A stretch of DNA of 64,000 nt, from contig NZ_JBDFMI010000006.1 in NCBI RefSeq assembly GCF_047238185.1, positions 558,001 to 622,000 on the forward strand, in the 5' to 3' direction. The position numbers were made by a program, and so were the translations under genes. This document shows, one piece after another, positions 16,882 to 26,133 of the stretch (positions within the stretch are counted from its first letter, which is position 1; each line of letters opens with the position of its first letter). The notes under the pieces are model-generated. The model saw nothing but the letters and a program-made list of their open reading frames with translations, was not told the origin of the DNA and ran no database searches. Origin of the DNA: Bacillus_AD sp047238185 (GTDB lineage: Bacteria; Bacillota; Bacilli; Bacillales; DSM-1321).

Positions 16882-18228
16882 TTGGAGAACATCGATGCAC
16901 TCTGGGACCAGGTGCTCCTGCAAATGGAGAAGAAGGTAAGCAAACCCAGCTATGAAACATGGTTAAAATCAACTAAAGCAACTTCTATCCAAGGGGATAC
17001 ATTAACCATAACAGCACCTAATGAGTTTGCTAGAGATTGGCTGGAAGGACGGTATACAAAGCTGATCTCAAATGTTCTTTATGAAGTAATAGGAGAAGAG
17101 CTATCTGTGAAGTTCATCATCCCGCAAAATAAAAATGAACAGGATGCCTCTAACGGGAAAACACCAAAAAAGTCAAACAAACATGATGAGGCTAATGATT
17201 TTCCCCAGCATATGCTTAATAAAAAGAATACATTCGATACATTCGTTATCGGCTCTGGGAACCGGTTCGCCCATGCCGCTTCTTTAGCTGTTGCGGAAGC
17301 TCCGGCAAAGGCCTATAATCCTTTATTTATTTATGGGGGTGTAGGTTTAGGGAAGACGCATCTTATGCATGCAGTCGGACACTATGTACTGGAGCATAAT
17401 CCATCAGCCAAAGTAGTCTATCTTTCTTCTGAAAAATTTACGAATGAATTTATTAATAGTATCCGTGACAATAAAGCGGAAGACTTCCGCAATAAATACC
17501 GGAGCGTTGATGTACTGCTTATAGATGATATTCAGTTCCTTGCAGGAAAAGAATCGACACAAGAGGAATTTTTCCATACATTCAATACGTTGCATGAGGA
17601 AAGCAAACAAATCATCATTTCCAGCGATCGTCCTCCAAAAGAGATTCCTACTCTGGAAGACCGCTTGCGTTCACGTTTTGAATGGGGCCTTATTACAGAT
17701 ATTACTCCGCCGGATTTGGAGACAAGGATCGCCATTTTGCGGAAAAAAGCGAAAGCGGAAGGCCTGGATATTCCAAACGAAGTAATGCTTTATATTGCCA
17801 ATCAAATTGATACAAATATTCGCGAACTTGAGGGTGCTCTCATTAGAGTGGTTGCCTATTCTTCTTTGATCAATAAGGATATTAATGCCGACTTGGCAGC
17901 TGAAGCCTTAAAGGATATCATCCCGAGCGCCAAACCGAAGGTCATTACCATCTACGAAATCCAAAAAGCCGTCGGGGAGCATTTCAATGTAAAACTAGAA
18001 GATTTCAAAGCGAAGAAACGGACAAAATCTGTCGCATTTCCACGGCAGATCGCGATGTATCTATCACGTGAACTAACAGATTCTTCGCTGCCTAAAATAG
18101 GGGATGAATTTGGGGGAAGAGACCATACTACCGTTATACACGCACACGAAAAGATTTCTAAATTGATTCAAACAGATCCCCAGCTTCAGCAGCAAATCAA
18201 AGAAATCAATAATCAGCTGAAAGTATAA
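16882..18228 (+). CDS. dnaA: Chromosomal replication initiator protein DnaA
   Basis: The 448-residue initiator binds DnaA boxes and melts oriC. Domain I (ENIDALWDQVL to about residue 85) mediates protein contacts, domain II is a short linker, and domain III is AAA+ with GGVGLGKTH (near 152) and LLIDDIQF (near 212). Domain IV is the DNA-binding helix-turn-helix with the signature GGRDHTTVIHA (near 411). The start is TTG 16882 with AAGGAGG at proper spacing; no in-frame ATG fits. It lies between the two halves of oriC, and is followed by a hairpin built from DnaA-box sequence. Confidence 0.98.
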   Translation: MENIDALWDQVLLQMEKKVSKPSYETWLKSTKATSIQGDTLTITAPNEFARDWLEGRYTKLISNVLYEVIGEELSVKFIIPQNKNEQDASNGKTPKKSNKHDEANDFPQHMLNKKNTFDTFVIGSGNRFAHAASLAVAEAPAKAYNPLFIYGGVGLGKTHLMHAVGHYVLEHNPSAKVVYLSSEKFTNEFINSIRDNKAEDFRNKYRSVDVLLIDDIQFLAGKESTQEEFFHTFNTLHEESKQIIISSDRPPKEIPTLEDRLRSRFEWGLITDITPPDLETRIAILRKKAKAEGLDIPNEVMLYIANQIDTNIRELEGALIRVVAYSSLINKDINADLAAEALKDIIPSAKPKVITIYEIQKAVGEHFNVKLEDFKAKKRTKSVAFPRQIAMYLSRELTDSSLPKIGDEFGGRDHTTVIHAHEKISKLIQTDPQLQQQIKEINNQLKV

Positions 18229-18312
18229 TCCACCTATTCAGGATAAGCGGTCTATCTTTTGCCTGCACAATTGCCAATTGAATAGTGTTAATAACTGCAG
18301 TCTATTTATACA

Positions 18313-18343
18313 CAGTCTGTCCACATGTGGATAGACTGTTTTT
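18313..18343 (+). terminator. dnaA terminator hairpin containing DnaA-box sequences
   Basis: CAGTCTGTCCA (18313-18323) pairs with TGGATAGACTG (18328-18338) with one G-T wobble and a CATG loop, followed by TTTTT. The same bases include the DnaA-box variants CTGTCCACA (18317-18325) and, on the other strand, CTATCCACA (18326-18334), face to face. It can therefore act as a terminator in RNA and a DnaA site in DNA. Confidence 0.75.
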
Positions 18344-18359
18344 CCTTAACAAAATGAAG

Positions 18360-18420
18360 TTATCCACATATTAACACGCCCTATTACTACTATTACTATT
18401 TTTTTAAAAAAATAATATAA
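18360..18420 (+). other. oriC unwinding element: DnaA box, GC spacer, DnaA-trios, AT-rich DUE
   Basis: In order: a perfect DnaA box TTATCCACA (18360-18368), a short GC-rich spacer ACGCC, six triplets CTA-TTA-CTA-CTA-TTA-CTA (18381-18398), and then 22 bases of only A and T. This is the DnaA-trio arrangement described for B. subtilis, where DnaA loads onto one strand and opens the duplex. It lies between dnaA and dnaN, the incC position. Confidence 0.9.
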
Positions 18421-18452
18421 CAAGCTGTTAAAAAAATTAGGAGGTTCATTAA

Positions 18453-19586
18453 ATGAAATTCATCATACAAAGAGACAAGCTCGTTGAAAGTGTTCAAGAT
18501 GTTATGAAAGCAGTCGCTTCCAGAACAACTATTCCTATTTTGACAGGGATTAAAATTACAGCAACTTCTTCTGGAGTTACATTAACAGGGAGTGATTCGG
18601 ATATTTCCATTCAATCAACCATTCCTTTAGAAGAAGAAGGAAATGAATTGGTTGAAATCAAACAACAGGGAAGTATTGTACTGCAAGCTAAGTTCTTCAA
18701 TGAGATTGTGAAAAAGTTACCTTTGGATGATGTCGAAATTTCTGTCGAAAATGGATTTCAAACTATGATCCGTTCAGGGAAAGCTGAATTCAATTTAAAT
18801 GGACTGGATCCGGATGAATATCCGCATCTTCCCCAAATTGAAGAAGAAAATATCATATGCATCCCTACCGACCTGCTCAAAACATTGATACGCCAAACTG
18901 TTTATGCAGTGTCCACGTCAGAAACACGCCCTATCTTGACAGGTGTCAACTGGAACATTGAAAATGGGAATATCACCTGTACTGCAACAGATAGCCATAG
19001 ACTTTCTTTGCGCAAAGCAAAAGTTGAATCGAATACAAATGAAAATTACAATGTCGTGATCCCAGGCAAAAGCTTAACCGAACTAAGTAAAATTCTGGAT
19101 GATACTCATAATTTGGTGCATGTAGTCATCACTGAAAATCAAATTTTATTTAAGACGAAACACTTATTATTCTTCTCTCGTTTATTGGAGGGCAATTATC
19201 CAGATACATCCCGATTGATTCCTTCTGAAAGCAAAACGGATGTGACGTTGAATACAAAGGATTTCCTTCAATCCATTGTCCGCGCTTCTTTATTGGGTGA
19301 AGGAAAAAATAATATAGTAAAACTGTCGACTTTAGGACAAACAGGCATTGAAATTTCTTCTAATATCCCAGAAATAGGGAAAGTGGTGGAAGAAGTGCAA
19401 ATTCAAAGCATAACAGGAGAGGAATTGAAGATTTCCTTTAATGCCAAATTTATGATGGATGCACTAAGAGCTTTGGAAGGTACGGATATCCAAGTAAGCT
19501 TTACAGGCGCAATGAGACCGTTCGTTATTCAGTCCCAGCATGACGATTCGATGCTTCAATTGATTTTGCCGGTAAGAACTTATTAA
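18453..19586 (+). CDS. dnaN: DNA polymerase III beta subunit (sliding clamp)
   Basis: The 377-residue protein forms the ring clamp that holds replicative polymerase on DNA. It has three clamp folds; it starts MKFIIQRDKLVESVQDVMKA and ends MLQLILPVRTY, the conserved C-terminus that lines the partner-binding pocket. TAGGAGG precedes the ATG. It is separated from dnaA by the unwinding element and followed by a strong terminator, so dnaN is probably expressed from its own promoter as well as from dnaA read-through. Confidence 0.98.
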   Translation: MKFIIQRDKLVESVQDVMKAVASRTTIPILTGIKITATSSGVTLTGSDSDISIQSTIPLEEEGNELVEIKQQGSIVLQAKFFNEIVKKLPLDDVEISVENGFQTMIRSGKAEFNLNGLDPDEYPHLPQIEEENIICIPTDLLKTLIRQTVYAVSTSETRPILTGVNWNIENGNITCTATDSHRLSLRKAKVESNTNENYNVVIPGKSLTELSKILDDTHNLVHVVITENQILFKTKHLLFFSRLLEGNYPDTSRLIPSESKTDVTLNTKDFLQSIVRASLLGEGKNNIVKLSTLGQTGIEISSNIPEIGKVVEEVQIQSITGEELKISFNAKFMMDALRALEGTDIQVSFTGAMRPFVIQSQHDDSMLQLILPVRTY

Positions 19587-19607
19587 TCTAATTGAATCAA
19601 GTGCAAT

Positions 19608-19640
19608 AAAAAAGCTGTCAGTTTGGGCTGGCAGCTTTTT
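19608..19640 (+). terminator. Terminator of dnaN
   Basis: AAAAAGCTGTCAG and CTGGCAGCTTTTT form an 11-13 bp stem with one G-T pair and a 6-base loop, ending in T residues. Confidence 0.9.
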
Positions 19641-19707
19641 GCATGCTTTGCAAATATCCCTTTATTTGGGGCATAGTAATACTCAGATATGCAAAAAAGA
19701 GTTTTCT

Positions 19708-19736
19708 TTGTGTATTGTCCGGTATTTTAGTAAAAT
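19708..19736 (+). promoter_or_regulatory. Sigma-A promoter of yaaA-recF
   Basis: TTGTGT (19708-19713), a 17-base spacer and TAAAAT (19731-19736) lie 40 bases upstream of yaaA, just after the dnaN terminator. Confidence 0.55.
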
Positions 19737-19775
19737 TAAATATTAGAGATTATAAAGAAAGAGTGTATATACGTT

Positions 19776-19994
19776 ATGAATAAAGTCGCTATATCAACTG
19801 AATACATTACATTAGGCCAATTTTTAAAAATAGCAGATATCATCGATAGCGGTGGGATGGCTAAGTGGTTCCTTAGTGAACATGAAGTATTTATTAATGG
19901 TGAACTGGATGTGCGAAGAGGCCGCAAATTAAGAAACGGAGATGTTATCGAAATCCCGCAATTCGGCAAGTTCGTTATAAGCGGAGAAGAATAA
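19776..19994 (+). CDS. yaaA: S4 domain protein YaaA
   Basis: The 72-residue protein is a single S4 RNA-binding domain: ITLGQFLKIADIIDSGGMAKWFLSE-type core with GRKLRNGDVIEI at the C-terminal half. In B. subtilis YaaA has been linked to late 50S ribosome assembly. The ribosome site is weak (AAAGAG about 12 bases before the ATG). It lies 13 bases upstream of recF, and the dnaN-yaaA-recF order is typical of Bacillus. Confidence 0.93.
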   Translation: MNKVAISTEYITLGQFLKIADIIDSGGMAKWFLSEHEVFINGELDVRRGRKLRNGDVIEIPQFGKFVISGEE

Positions 19995-20007
19995 AAGGAT
20001 CGATTGT

Positions 20008-21126
20008 ATGTATATTGAATCGCTTAGAGTGAAGAATTACAGAAACTATGAAGATCTAGTTATGGATTTTGAGAACAAAGTCAATGTCATTCTTGGTGAA
20101 AATGCCCAAGGGAAAACGAATATCATGGAAGCCATATACGTTCTCGCAATGGCGAAGTCCCATAGAACTTCAAATGATAAAGATCTTATTCGCTGGGACG
20201 AAGAGTATGCTAAAATAGAAGGTAGGATACATAAACGGAACAGCACAATCCCTTTGGAATTGACGATTTCAAAAAAAGGGAAAAAAGCAAAGTGCAATCA
20301 TATTGAACAGCAAAGATTGAGCCAGTATATCGGTAATATGAACGTTGTCATGTTTGCACCCGAGGATTTGCATTTAGTTAAAGGCAGTCCGCAAGTAAGG
20401 CGCCGATTCATAGACATGGAAATTGGACAAGTATCTCCCCTGTATCTCTATGAATATTCCCAATTCCAAAAAATCCTGCAACAACGCAATCATTATCTGA
20501 AAATGCTTCAGAGCAGAAAACAGACAGATTTAGCAATGCTCGACGTCCTGACAGAGCAATTTATTGAGTATGGAGTAAAAGTAATTGAAAAACGTTTCCA
20601 ATTCCTGAAGCTTTTGCAAAAATGGGCCGAACCTATCCATAAAGGAATCTCCAGGGACTTAGAAACGCTTCAAATACAATATAAACCCTCTGTGGATGTA
20701 TCAGATTCAATGGATTTGTCGAAAATGATAGATGAATACCAAGCTAAATTTGATAAAATAAAACAAAGAGAAATTGATCGTGGAGTTACCTTATTCGGTC
20801 CACACAGGGATGACCTTATGTTCATTGTCAATGGCCGGGATGTGCAGACGTTTGGCTCCCAGGGGCAGCAACGTACGACTGCCCTCTCCCTTAAACTTGC
20901 TGAAATTGAACTGATTTATTCAGAAATAGGCGAATATCCTATTTTGCTATTGGATGATGTATTGTCGGAATTGGATGATTTCAGGCAATCCCATTTATTG
21001 AATACCATTCAGGGAAAGGTACAGACGTTCGTCACGACTACAAGTGTAGAAGGAATCGATCATGCCACCCTTCGTGAAGCGGCCACATTCGAAGTAGTCC
21101 AAGGGAATATGAAGCAAGTTAAATAG
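20008..21126 (+). CDS. recF: DNA replication and repair protein RecF
   Basis: The 372-residue SMC-like ATPase helps load RecA at gaps together with RecO and RecR (recR is also in this window at 44338). Walker A GENAQGKTN is near residue 30, the signature region contains TFGSQGQQRTTALSL near residue 290, and Walker B LLLDDVLSELD is near residue 312. AAGGATCG precedes the ATG. It sits directly between yaaA and remB. Confidence 0.97.
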   Translation: MYIESLRVKNYRNYEDLVMDFENKVNVILGENAQGKTNIMEAIYVLAMAKSHRTSNDKDLIRWDEEYAKIEGRIHKRNSTIPLELTISKKGKKAKCNHIEQQRLSQYIGNMNVVMFAPEDLHLVKGSPQVRRRFIDMEIGQVSPLYLYEYSQFQKILQQRNHYLKMLQSRKQTDLAMLDVLTEQFIEYGVKVIEKRFQFLKLLQKWAEPIHKGISRDLETLQIQYKPSVDVSDSMDLSKMIDEYQAKFDKIKQREIDRGVTLFGPHRDDLMFIVNGRDVQTFGSQGQQRTTALSLKLAEIELIYSEIGEYPILLLDDVLSELDDFRQSHLLNTIQGKVQTFVTTTSVEGIDHATLREAATFEVVQGNMKQVK

Positions 21127-21136
21127 GGGTGATACT

Positions 21137-21388
21137 ATGTACATTAGTATAGGCGGGGACCATGTGATTAAAGTAAAGGACATTATAGCCATACTTGATC
21201 ACCAAACTATACCGAAGTCCGATGGTACGGGCGGACTTCCGGCAGATAGCCTTGGAACCATCAATTTGGGCGGAGAACCCTGCAAATCCATCGTTATCAC
21301 TGCCGGAAAAACCTATCTATCCCCCCTTTCCTCATCCACGCTTGTTAAGCGTTCAAAGCGAAATTCTTTATTGGCCAAGGAAACATAA
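21137..21388 (+). CDS. remB: Extracellular matrix regulator RemB (YaaB)
   Basis: The 83-residue protein starts MYISIGGDHVIKVKDIIAIL and contains the DUF370/RemB-like SIVITAGKTYLSPLSS segment. In B. subtilis RemB supports biofilm matrix gene expression alongside RemA. GGGGTGA precedes the ATG, and the gene is 10 bases after recF, so it is probably co-transcribed. The tail (VKRSKRNSLLAKET) is basic. Confidence 0.9.
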   Translation: MYISIGGDHVIKVKDIIAILDHQTIPKSDGTGGLPADSLGTINLGGEPCKSIVITAGKTYLSPLSSSTLVKRSKRNSLLAKET

Positions 21389-21459
21389 TTACTAGATTGA
21401 TTCAAACAAACAATGAGTAACAGAATTGTATTTTAAATAAAAAGTGCAGGTGATACGGA

Positions 21460-23388
21460 TTGGCTATGGATCAAAATTTAGATCAACAACAATCATATGA
21501 TGCAAATCAGATACAGGTATTAGAAGGTCTTGAGGCAGTTCGAAAACGTCCGGGAATGTATATCGGTTCCACAAGCGGAAGAGGTCTACACCATCTTGTA
21601 TGGGAAATTGTCGATAATAGTATCGATGAAGCGCTAGCTGGTTTTTGCGATCATATCGAAGTCATTATAGAAAATGATAACAGCATCACAGTTAAAGATA
21701 ACGGACGCGGAATTCCAGTGGATATCCAGGAGAAAATGGGAAGACCTGCTGTGGAAGTCATCATGACAGTGCTGCATGCCGGCGGTAAATTCGGCGGCGG
21801 AGGCTATAAAGTATCAGGCGGCCTTCATGGAGTGGGGGCATCTGTTGTGAATGCCTTATCGACTTATCTGGAGGTTTTTGTCCACCGTGAAGGAAACATC
21901 TATTACCAAAAATATGAAAAAGGGGTACCGGCAGCAGATTTAAAAGTGATTGGCGAAACAGACCATACAGGTACTGTCATCCATTTCAGCCCTGATCCTG
22001 AAATTTTCACGGAAACGCTTGAATATGATTATGATACGCTGTCAACGCGTATTCGGGAATTAGCTTTCCTGAATAAAAACATTAAGATTTCAATCAGGGA
22101 TATGAGAGATCCGCAGCGGGAGAATGATTATCATTACGAAGGCGGAATTATCTCCTATGTTGAGCATTTGAACCGCAGCAAAGAGGTCATCCATGAAGAA
22201 CCGATTTCCATCAGCGGGGAACGGGATGGCATTACGGTTGAAGTTGCCCTACAGTACAATGAAGGATTCACCAGCAGCATCTACTCGTTTGCTAATAATA
22301 TCCCGACGCATGAAGGCGGTACGCACGAAGCAGGATTTAAATCGGCACTGACACGCGTCATTAATGATTATGCAAGGAAGCAAGGGTTAATTAAGGAAAG
22401 TGATGCGAACCTTTCCGGTGAGGATGTGAGGGAAGGGTTAACAGGCATTATTTCTGTGAAGCACCCGGATCCACAATTCGAAGGGCAAACGAAGACCAAA
22501 TTGGGGAATACGGAAGCGAGAACCATTACGGATTCCATTCTTTCCGATAAGCTTGAGAAATTCATGTATGAAAATCCGACAGTTGGGCGGAAAATTGTCG
22601 AAAAAGGCTTAATGGCTTCACGTGCACGTATGGCTGCCAAGAAGGCGAGGGAGCTTACAAGAAGAAAGTCGGCTTTGGAAGTATCCAGTTTGCCGGGAAA
22701 ACTGGCTGACTGCTCTTCCAAGGATCCATCGATTTCCGAGCTTTATATCGTTGAGGGTGACTCTGCAGGAGGCTCTGCAAAGCAAGGCCGTGACCGTCAT
22801 TTTCAAGCGATTCTTCCACTGCGCGGAAAAATCCTGAATGTCGAAAAAGCGCGTCTGGACCGTATTTTATCAAACGAAGAGATACGGACAATCATTACAG
22901 CGCTTGGTACAGGAATTGGCGATGAGTTCGATATTTCGAAGGCACGTTACCATAAAATCGTCATTATGACCGATGCTGATGTTGACGGAGCGCATATCCG
23001 TACGTTATTGCTCACATTCTTCTACCGTTATATGAGAAATATTATTGAAAGTGGATATGTATATATTGCTCAGCCGCCATTATATAAGGTTTCCCAAGGT
23101 AAAAAAGTGGAATATGCCTATAATGATAGACAGCTTGAAGAGGTTTTAAACACATTGCCTGAGCATCCAAAGCCAAACCTGCAGCGTTATAAGGGTCTTG
23201 GTGAGATGAACCCTGATCAGTTATGGGATACAACTATGAACCCTGATACCCGCTCTATGCTGCAAGTCCATTTGAGCGATGCTATAGAAGCGGATGAAAC
23301 CTTTGAAATGCTAATGGGTGATAAAGTTGAGCCAAGAAGGAACTTCATCGAAGAAAATGCGGTCTATGTAAAAAACCTAGATATTTAA
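21460..23388 (+). CDS. gyrB: DNA gyrase subunit B
   Basis: The 642-residue ATPase subunit of gyrase. The GHKL ATPase domain has LEGLEAVRKRPGMYIG, DNSIDEAL and DNGRGIP; the transducer follows; the TOPRIM domain has EGDSAGGSAKQGRDR near residue 431 and the metal-binding DADVDG. The quinolone-related stretch (GRDRHFQAILPLRGKILNVE) looks ordinary. The start is TTG 21460, six bases after AGGTGA; an ATG two codons later (21466) is also possible but is farther from the site. A hairpin follows before gyrA. Confidence 0.97.
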   Translation: MAMDQNLDQQQSYDANQIQVLEGLEAVRKRPGMYIGSTSGRGLHHLVWEIVDNSIDEALAGFCDHIEVIIENDNSITVKDNGRGIPVDIQEKMGRPAVEVIMTVLHAGGKFGGGGYKVSGGLHGVGASVVNALSTYLEVFVHREGNIYYQKYEKGVPAADLKVIGETDHTGTVIHFSPDPEIFTETLEYDYDTLSTRIRELAFLNKNIKISIRDMRDPQRENDYHYEGGIISYVEHLNRSKEVIHEEPISISGERDGITVEVALQYNEGFTSSIYSFANNIPTHEGGTHEAGFKSALTRVINDYARKQGLIKESDANLSGEDVREGLTGIISVKHPDPQFEGQTKTKLGNTEARTITDSILSDKLEKFMYENPTVGRKIVEKGLMASRARMAAKKARELTRRKSALEVSSLPGKLADCSSKDPSISELYIVEGDSAGGSAKQGRDRHFQAILPLRGKILNVEKARLDRILSNEEIRTIITALGTGIGDEFDISKARYHKIVIMTDADVDGAHIRTLLLTFFYRYMRNIIESGYVYIAQPPLYKVSQGKKVEYAYNDRQLEEVLNTLPEHPKPNLQRYKGLGEMNPDQLWDTTMNPDTRSMLQVHLSDAIEADETFEMLMGDKVEPRRNFIEENAVYVKNLDI

Positions 23389-23394
23389 GGGAAG

Positions 23395-23423
23395 CAGGAT
23401 AGATGAGGTCTATCCTGTCTTTT
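23395..23423 (+). terminator. Terminator-like hairpin between gyrB and gyrA
   Basis: CAGGATAGA and TCTATCCTG form a perfect 9-bp stem with a 5-base loop, followed by TCTTTT. It may reduce read-through from gyrB into gyrA. Confidence 0.65.
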
Positions 23424-23479
23424 ACATAATATGAATCGAAAAAAATGATAAGTGAATGCTTTCGAAGGAGGTTTGCTCC

Positions 23480-25972
23480 ATGTCAGAGTCTAGAGTAACA
23501 GAGATTAATATTAGTAACGAAATGCGTACGTCATTCCTAGATTACGCCATGAGCGTAATTGTTTCACGGGCGTTGCCGGATGTAAGGGACGGCTTAAAGC
23601 CCGTACACAGACGTATTTTATATGCGATGAATGATTTGGGGATTACAGCCGATAAACCGTTTAAAAAATCGGCCCGTATTACAGGTGAAGTAATCGGTAA
23701 ATACCATCCGCATGGTGATTCAGCTGTTTATTTCACAATGGTCCGGATGGCTCAGCCATTTAACTATCGCTATATGCTTGTCGAAGGGCACGGAAACTTT
23801 GGTTCGGTCGATGGAGACCAAGCAGCGGCTATGCGTTACACAGAAGCGCGCATGTCCAAGATATCCATGGAGTTAATCCGGGATATCAATAAAGATACAA
23901 TTGATTATACGGATAACTATGATGGAGCTGAAAAAGAACCGGTTGTTCTGCCGGCCCGTTTCCCGAACCTATTGGTGAATGGTTCAGCGGGGATTGCCGT
24001 CGGTATGGCGACAAATATACCGCCACACCAGCTTGGTGAAGTAATCGATGGTGTTCTCGCCATAACACATAACCCTGATATAACAATAGATGAATTGATG
24101 GAATATATTCCAGGTCCTGATTTCCCGACCGCGGGCTTAATCCTTGGCCGATCAGGTATCCGTAAAGCTTATCAAACAGGGCGTGGTTCTATAACGCTGC
24201 GTGCCCGTGTTGAAATCGAAGAAAAATCAAATGGCAAGCAAACGATTATCGTTAGCGAAATTCCATATCAGGTAAATAAGGCAAAACTGATTGAAAAAAT
24301 TGCCGAACTTGCCCGCGATAAAAAAATCGATGGGATCACTGATTTACGTGATGAATCCGATCGAAGAGGAATGCGGATTGTCATGGAAATCCGCAGAGAC
24401 GCCAATGCCAACGTTATCTTAAATAATCTGTACAAACATACCGCTTTGCAAACAAGCTTCGGTATTAACCTATTGGCTTTAGTTGATGGCCAACCGAAGG
24501 TATTGAACCTCAAACAATGTTTAACGCATTATTTGGATCATCAAATGGTTGTTATTCGCAGAAGGACTGAATTCGAACTTCGTAAAGCGGAAGCAAGAGC
24601 CCATATCCTCGAAGGTTTAAGGATTGCACTTGACCATTTGGATGCTGTAATTGCCTTAATCCGGGGATCCGAGACAACTGATATTGCCCGTGAAGGCCTA
24701 ATGAGCAACTTCTCCCTTTCCGAGAAACAGGCGCAGGCTATCCTCGACATGAGGCTGCAACGCTTGACTGGTTTGGAAAGAGAGAAAATCGAGAATGAAT
24801 ACCAAGCATTGCAAGAGCTTATTAGCGAATTGAAGGCTATCCTTGCCGATGAGCAAAAGGTCCTTCAAATCATTCGAGAAGAGCTGACTGAGATTAAAGA
24901 ACGCTTTAATGATGCTAGAAGAACAGAAATTGTTCTTAAAGGGCTAGAAAGCATTGAAGATGAAGACTTAATCCCTGTTGAAAATATCGTAGTGACGTTA
25001 ACACATAAAGGCTATATTAAACGTTTGCCGATATCGACCTATAAAAGTCAAAAACGGGGAGGAAAAGGCGTACAGGGAATGGGAACGCATGAGGATGATT
25101 TCGTAGAGCACTTATTGACTACGAGCACACACGATACGATTCTATTCTTTACGAATAAAGGGAAAGTATACCGTTCAAAAGGGTATGAAATCCCAGAATA
25201 CGGACGTACAGCTAAAGGCTTGCCGATCATTAATCTATTGGAAATCGATAAAGGTGAATGGGTGAATGCTATTATTCCTGTCAGTGAGTTCAAAGAAGAT
25301 AATTATCTATTCTTCACGACAAAGCATGGCATCAGCAAACGTTCTCCACTTGCTTCCTTTGCTAATATCCGTAATAACGGCTTGATCGCCCTTGGATTAA
25401 AAGAAGAAGATGAACTGATTTCCGTAAGACTGACGGATGGAGATAGAGATATCATTATTGGTACAAAAGACGGCATGATGATCCGTTTCCCTGAGAAGGA
25501 TGTCCGTACGATGGGCAGAACAGCTACAGGTGTAAAAGGAATCAGTCTTCGCAGCGGAGACGAAGTAATTGGAATGGAACTCCTTAATGAAGGAGAAGAA
25601 ATTTTAATTGTCACCCACAACGGATACGGAAAACGTACCAACGAAGAAGAATACCGCATCCAGAGCAGGGGCGGTAAAGGGATTAAAACATGCAATATTA
25701 CAGATAAAACGGGTCATCTAGTGGCAATTAAAACGGTCACTGGAGAAGAGGATCTAATGATTATTTCGGCTGCGGGCGTCATTATCCGCATGACCGTCCG
25801 TGATATCTCCCAAACAGGACGTAATACACAAGGTGTTAAACTGATTCGCCTAGGTGAAGAAGATAATGAATATGTTTCTACAGTAGCAATCGTTGAACCT
25901 GAAGAAGAATCCGAGGACGCAGAAAATGAAGAGATGGTGAACGAGGAATCACAGGAAGGCACTGAAGAATAA
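23480..25972 (+). CDS. gyrA: DNA gyrase subunit A
   Basis: The 830-residue breakage-reunion subunit of gyrase. Catalytic Tyr120 lies in AAMRYTEARMS; the C-terminal beta-pinwheel has the GyrA box QRGGKG (in KSQKRGGKGVQGM). Within the quinolone region HPHGDSAVYFTMVRMAQ, Ser81 is kept but the acidic residue normally four positions later (Glu88 in B. subtilis, Asp87 in E. coli) is Phe85; further unusual residues are Pro93 and Gln114. The tail is acidic (EEESEDAENEE). The start ATG 23480 follows GAAGGAGG; a longer reading of eight codons is not supported. Confidence 0.97.
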   Translation: MSESRVTEINISNEMRTSFLDYAMSVIVSRALPDVRDGLKPVHRRILYAMNDLGITADKPFKKSARITGEVIGKYHPHGDSAVYFTMVRMAQPFNYRYMLVEGHGNFGSVDGDQAAAMRYTEARMSKISMELIRDINKDTIDYTDNYDGAEKEPVVLPARFPNLLVNGSAGIAVGMATNIPPHQLGEVIDGVLAITHNPDITIDELMEYIPGPDFPTAGLILGRSGIRKAYQTGRGSITLRARVEIEEKSNGKQTIIVSEIPYQVNKAKLIEKIAELARDKKIDGITDLRDESDRRGMRIVMEIRRDANANVILNNLYKHTALQTSFGINLLALVDGQPKVLNLKQCLTHYLDHQMVVIRRRTEFELRKAEARAHILEGLRIALDHLDAVIALIRGSETTDIAREGLMSNFSLSEKQAQAILDMRLQRLTGLEREKIENEYQALQELISELKAILADEQKVLQIIREELTEIKERFNDARRTEIVLKGLESIEDEDLIPVENIVVTLTHKGYIKRLPISTYKSQKRGGKGVQGMGTHEDDFVEHLLTTSTHDTILFFTNKGKVYRSKGYEIPEYGRTAKGLPIINLLEIDKGEWVNAIIPVSEFKEDNYLFFTTKHGISKRSPLASFANIRNNGLIALGLKEEDELISVRLTDGDRDIIIGTKDGMMIRFPEKDVRTMGRTATGVKGISLRSGDEVIGMELLNEGEEILIVTHNGYGKRTNEEEYRIQSRGGKGIKTCNITDKTGHLVAIKTVTGEEDLMIISAAGVIIRMTVRDISQTGRNTQGVKLIRLGEEDNEYVSTVAIVEPEEESEDAENEEMVNEESQEGTEE

Positions 25973-25979
25973 AGAAGCT

Positions 25980-26016
25980 ATATTCCGCCGCCCTAAAAGG
26001 CTGGCGGAATATTTTT
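25980..26016 (+). terminator. Terminator of gyrA
   Basis: ATATTCCGCC pairs with GGCGGAATAT, extended by an inner GCC/GGC pairing with a bulge, followed by TTTTT. It begins eight bases after the gyrA stop. Confidence 0.88.
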
Positions 26017-26133
26017 GCTCTGTATTGACTAAATTTTTCGTCATCTTTTTAAATTGTATAGTTTTCCCAGCTTAAATGTTTTATCATAATAATACATACT
26101 AGATAAAGATTAGCCTAATTAGGGGTGGGGATT

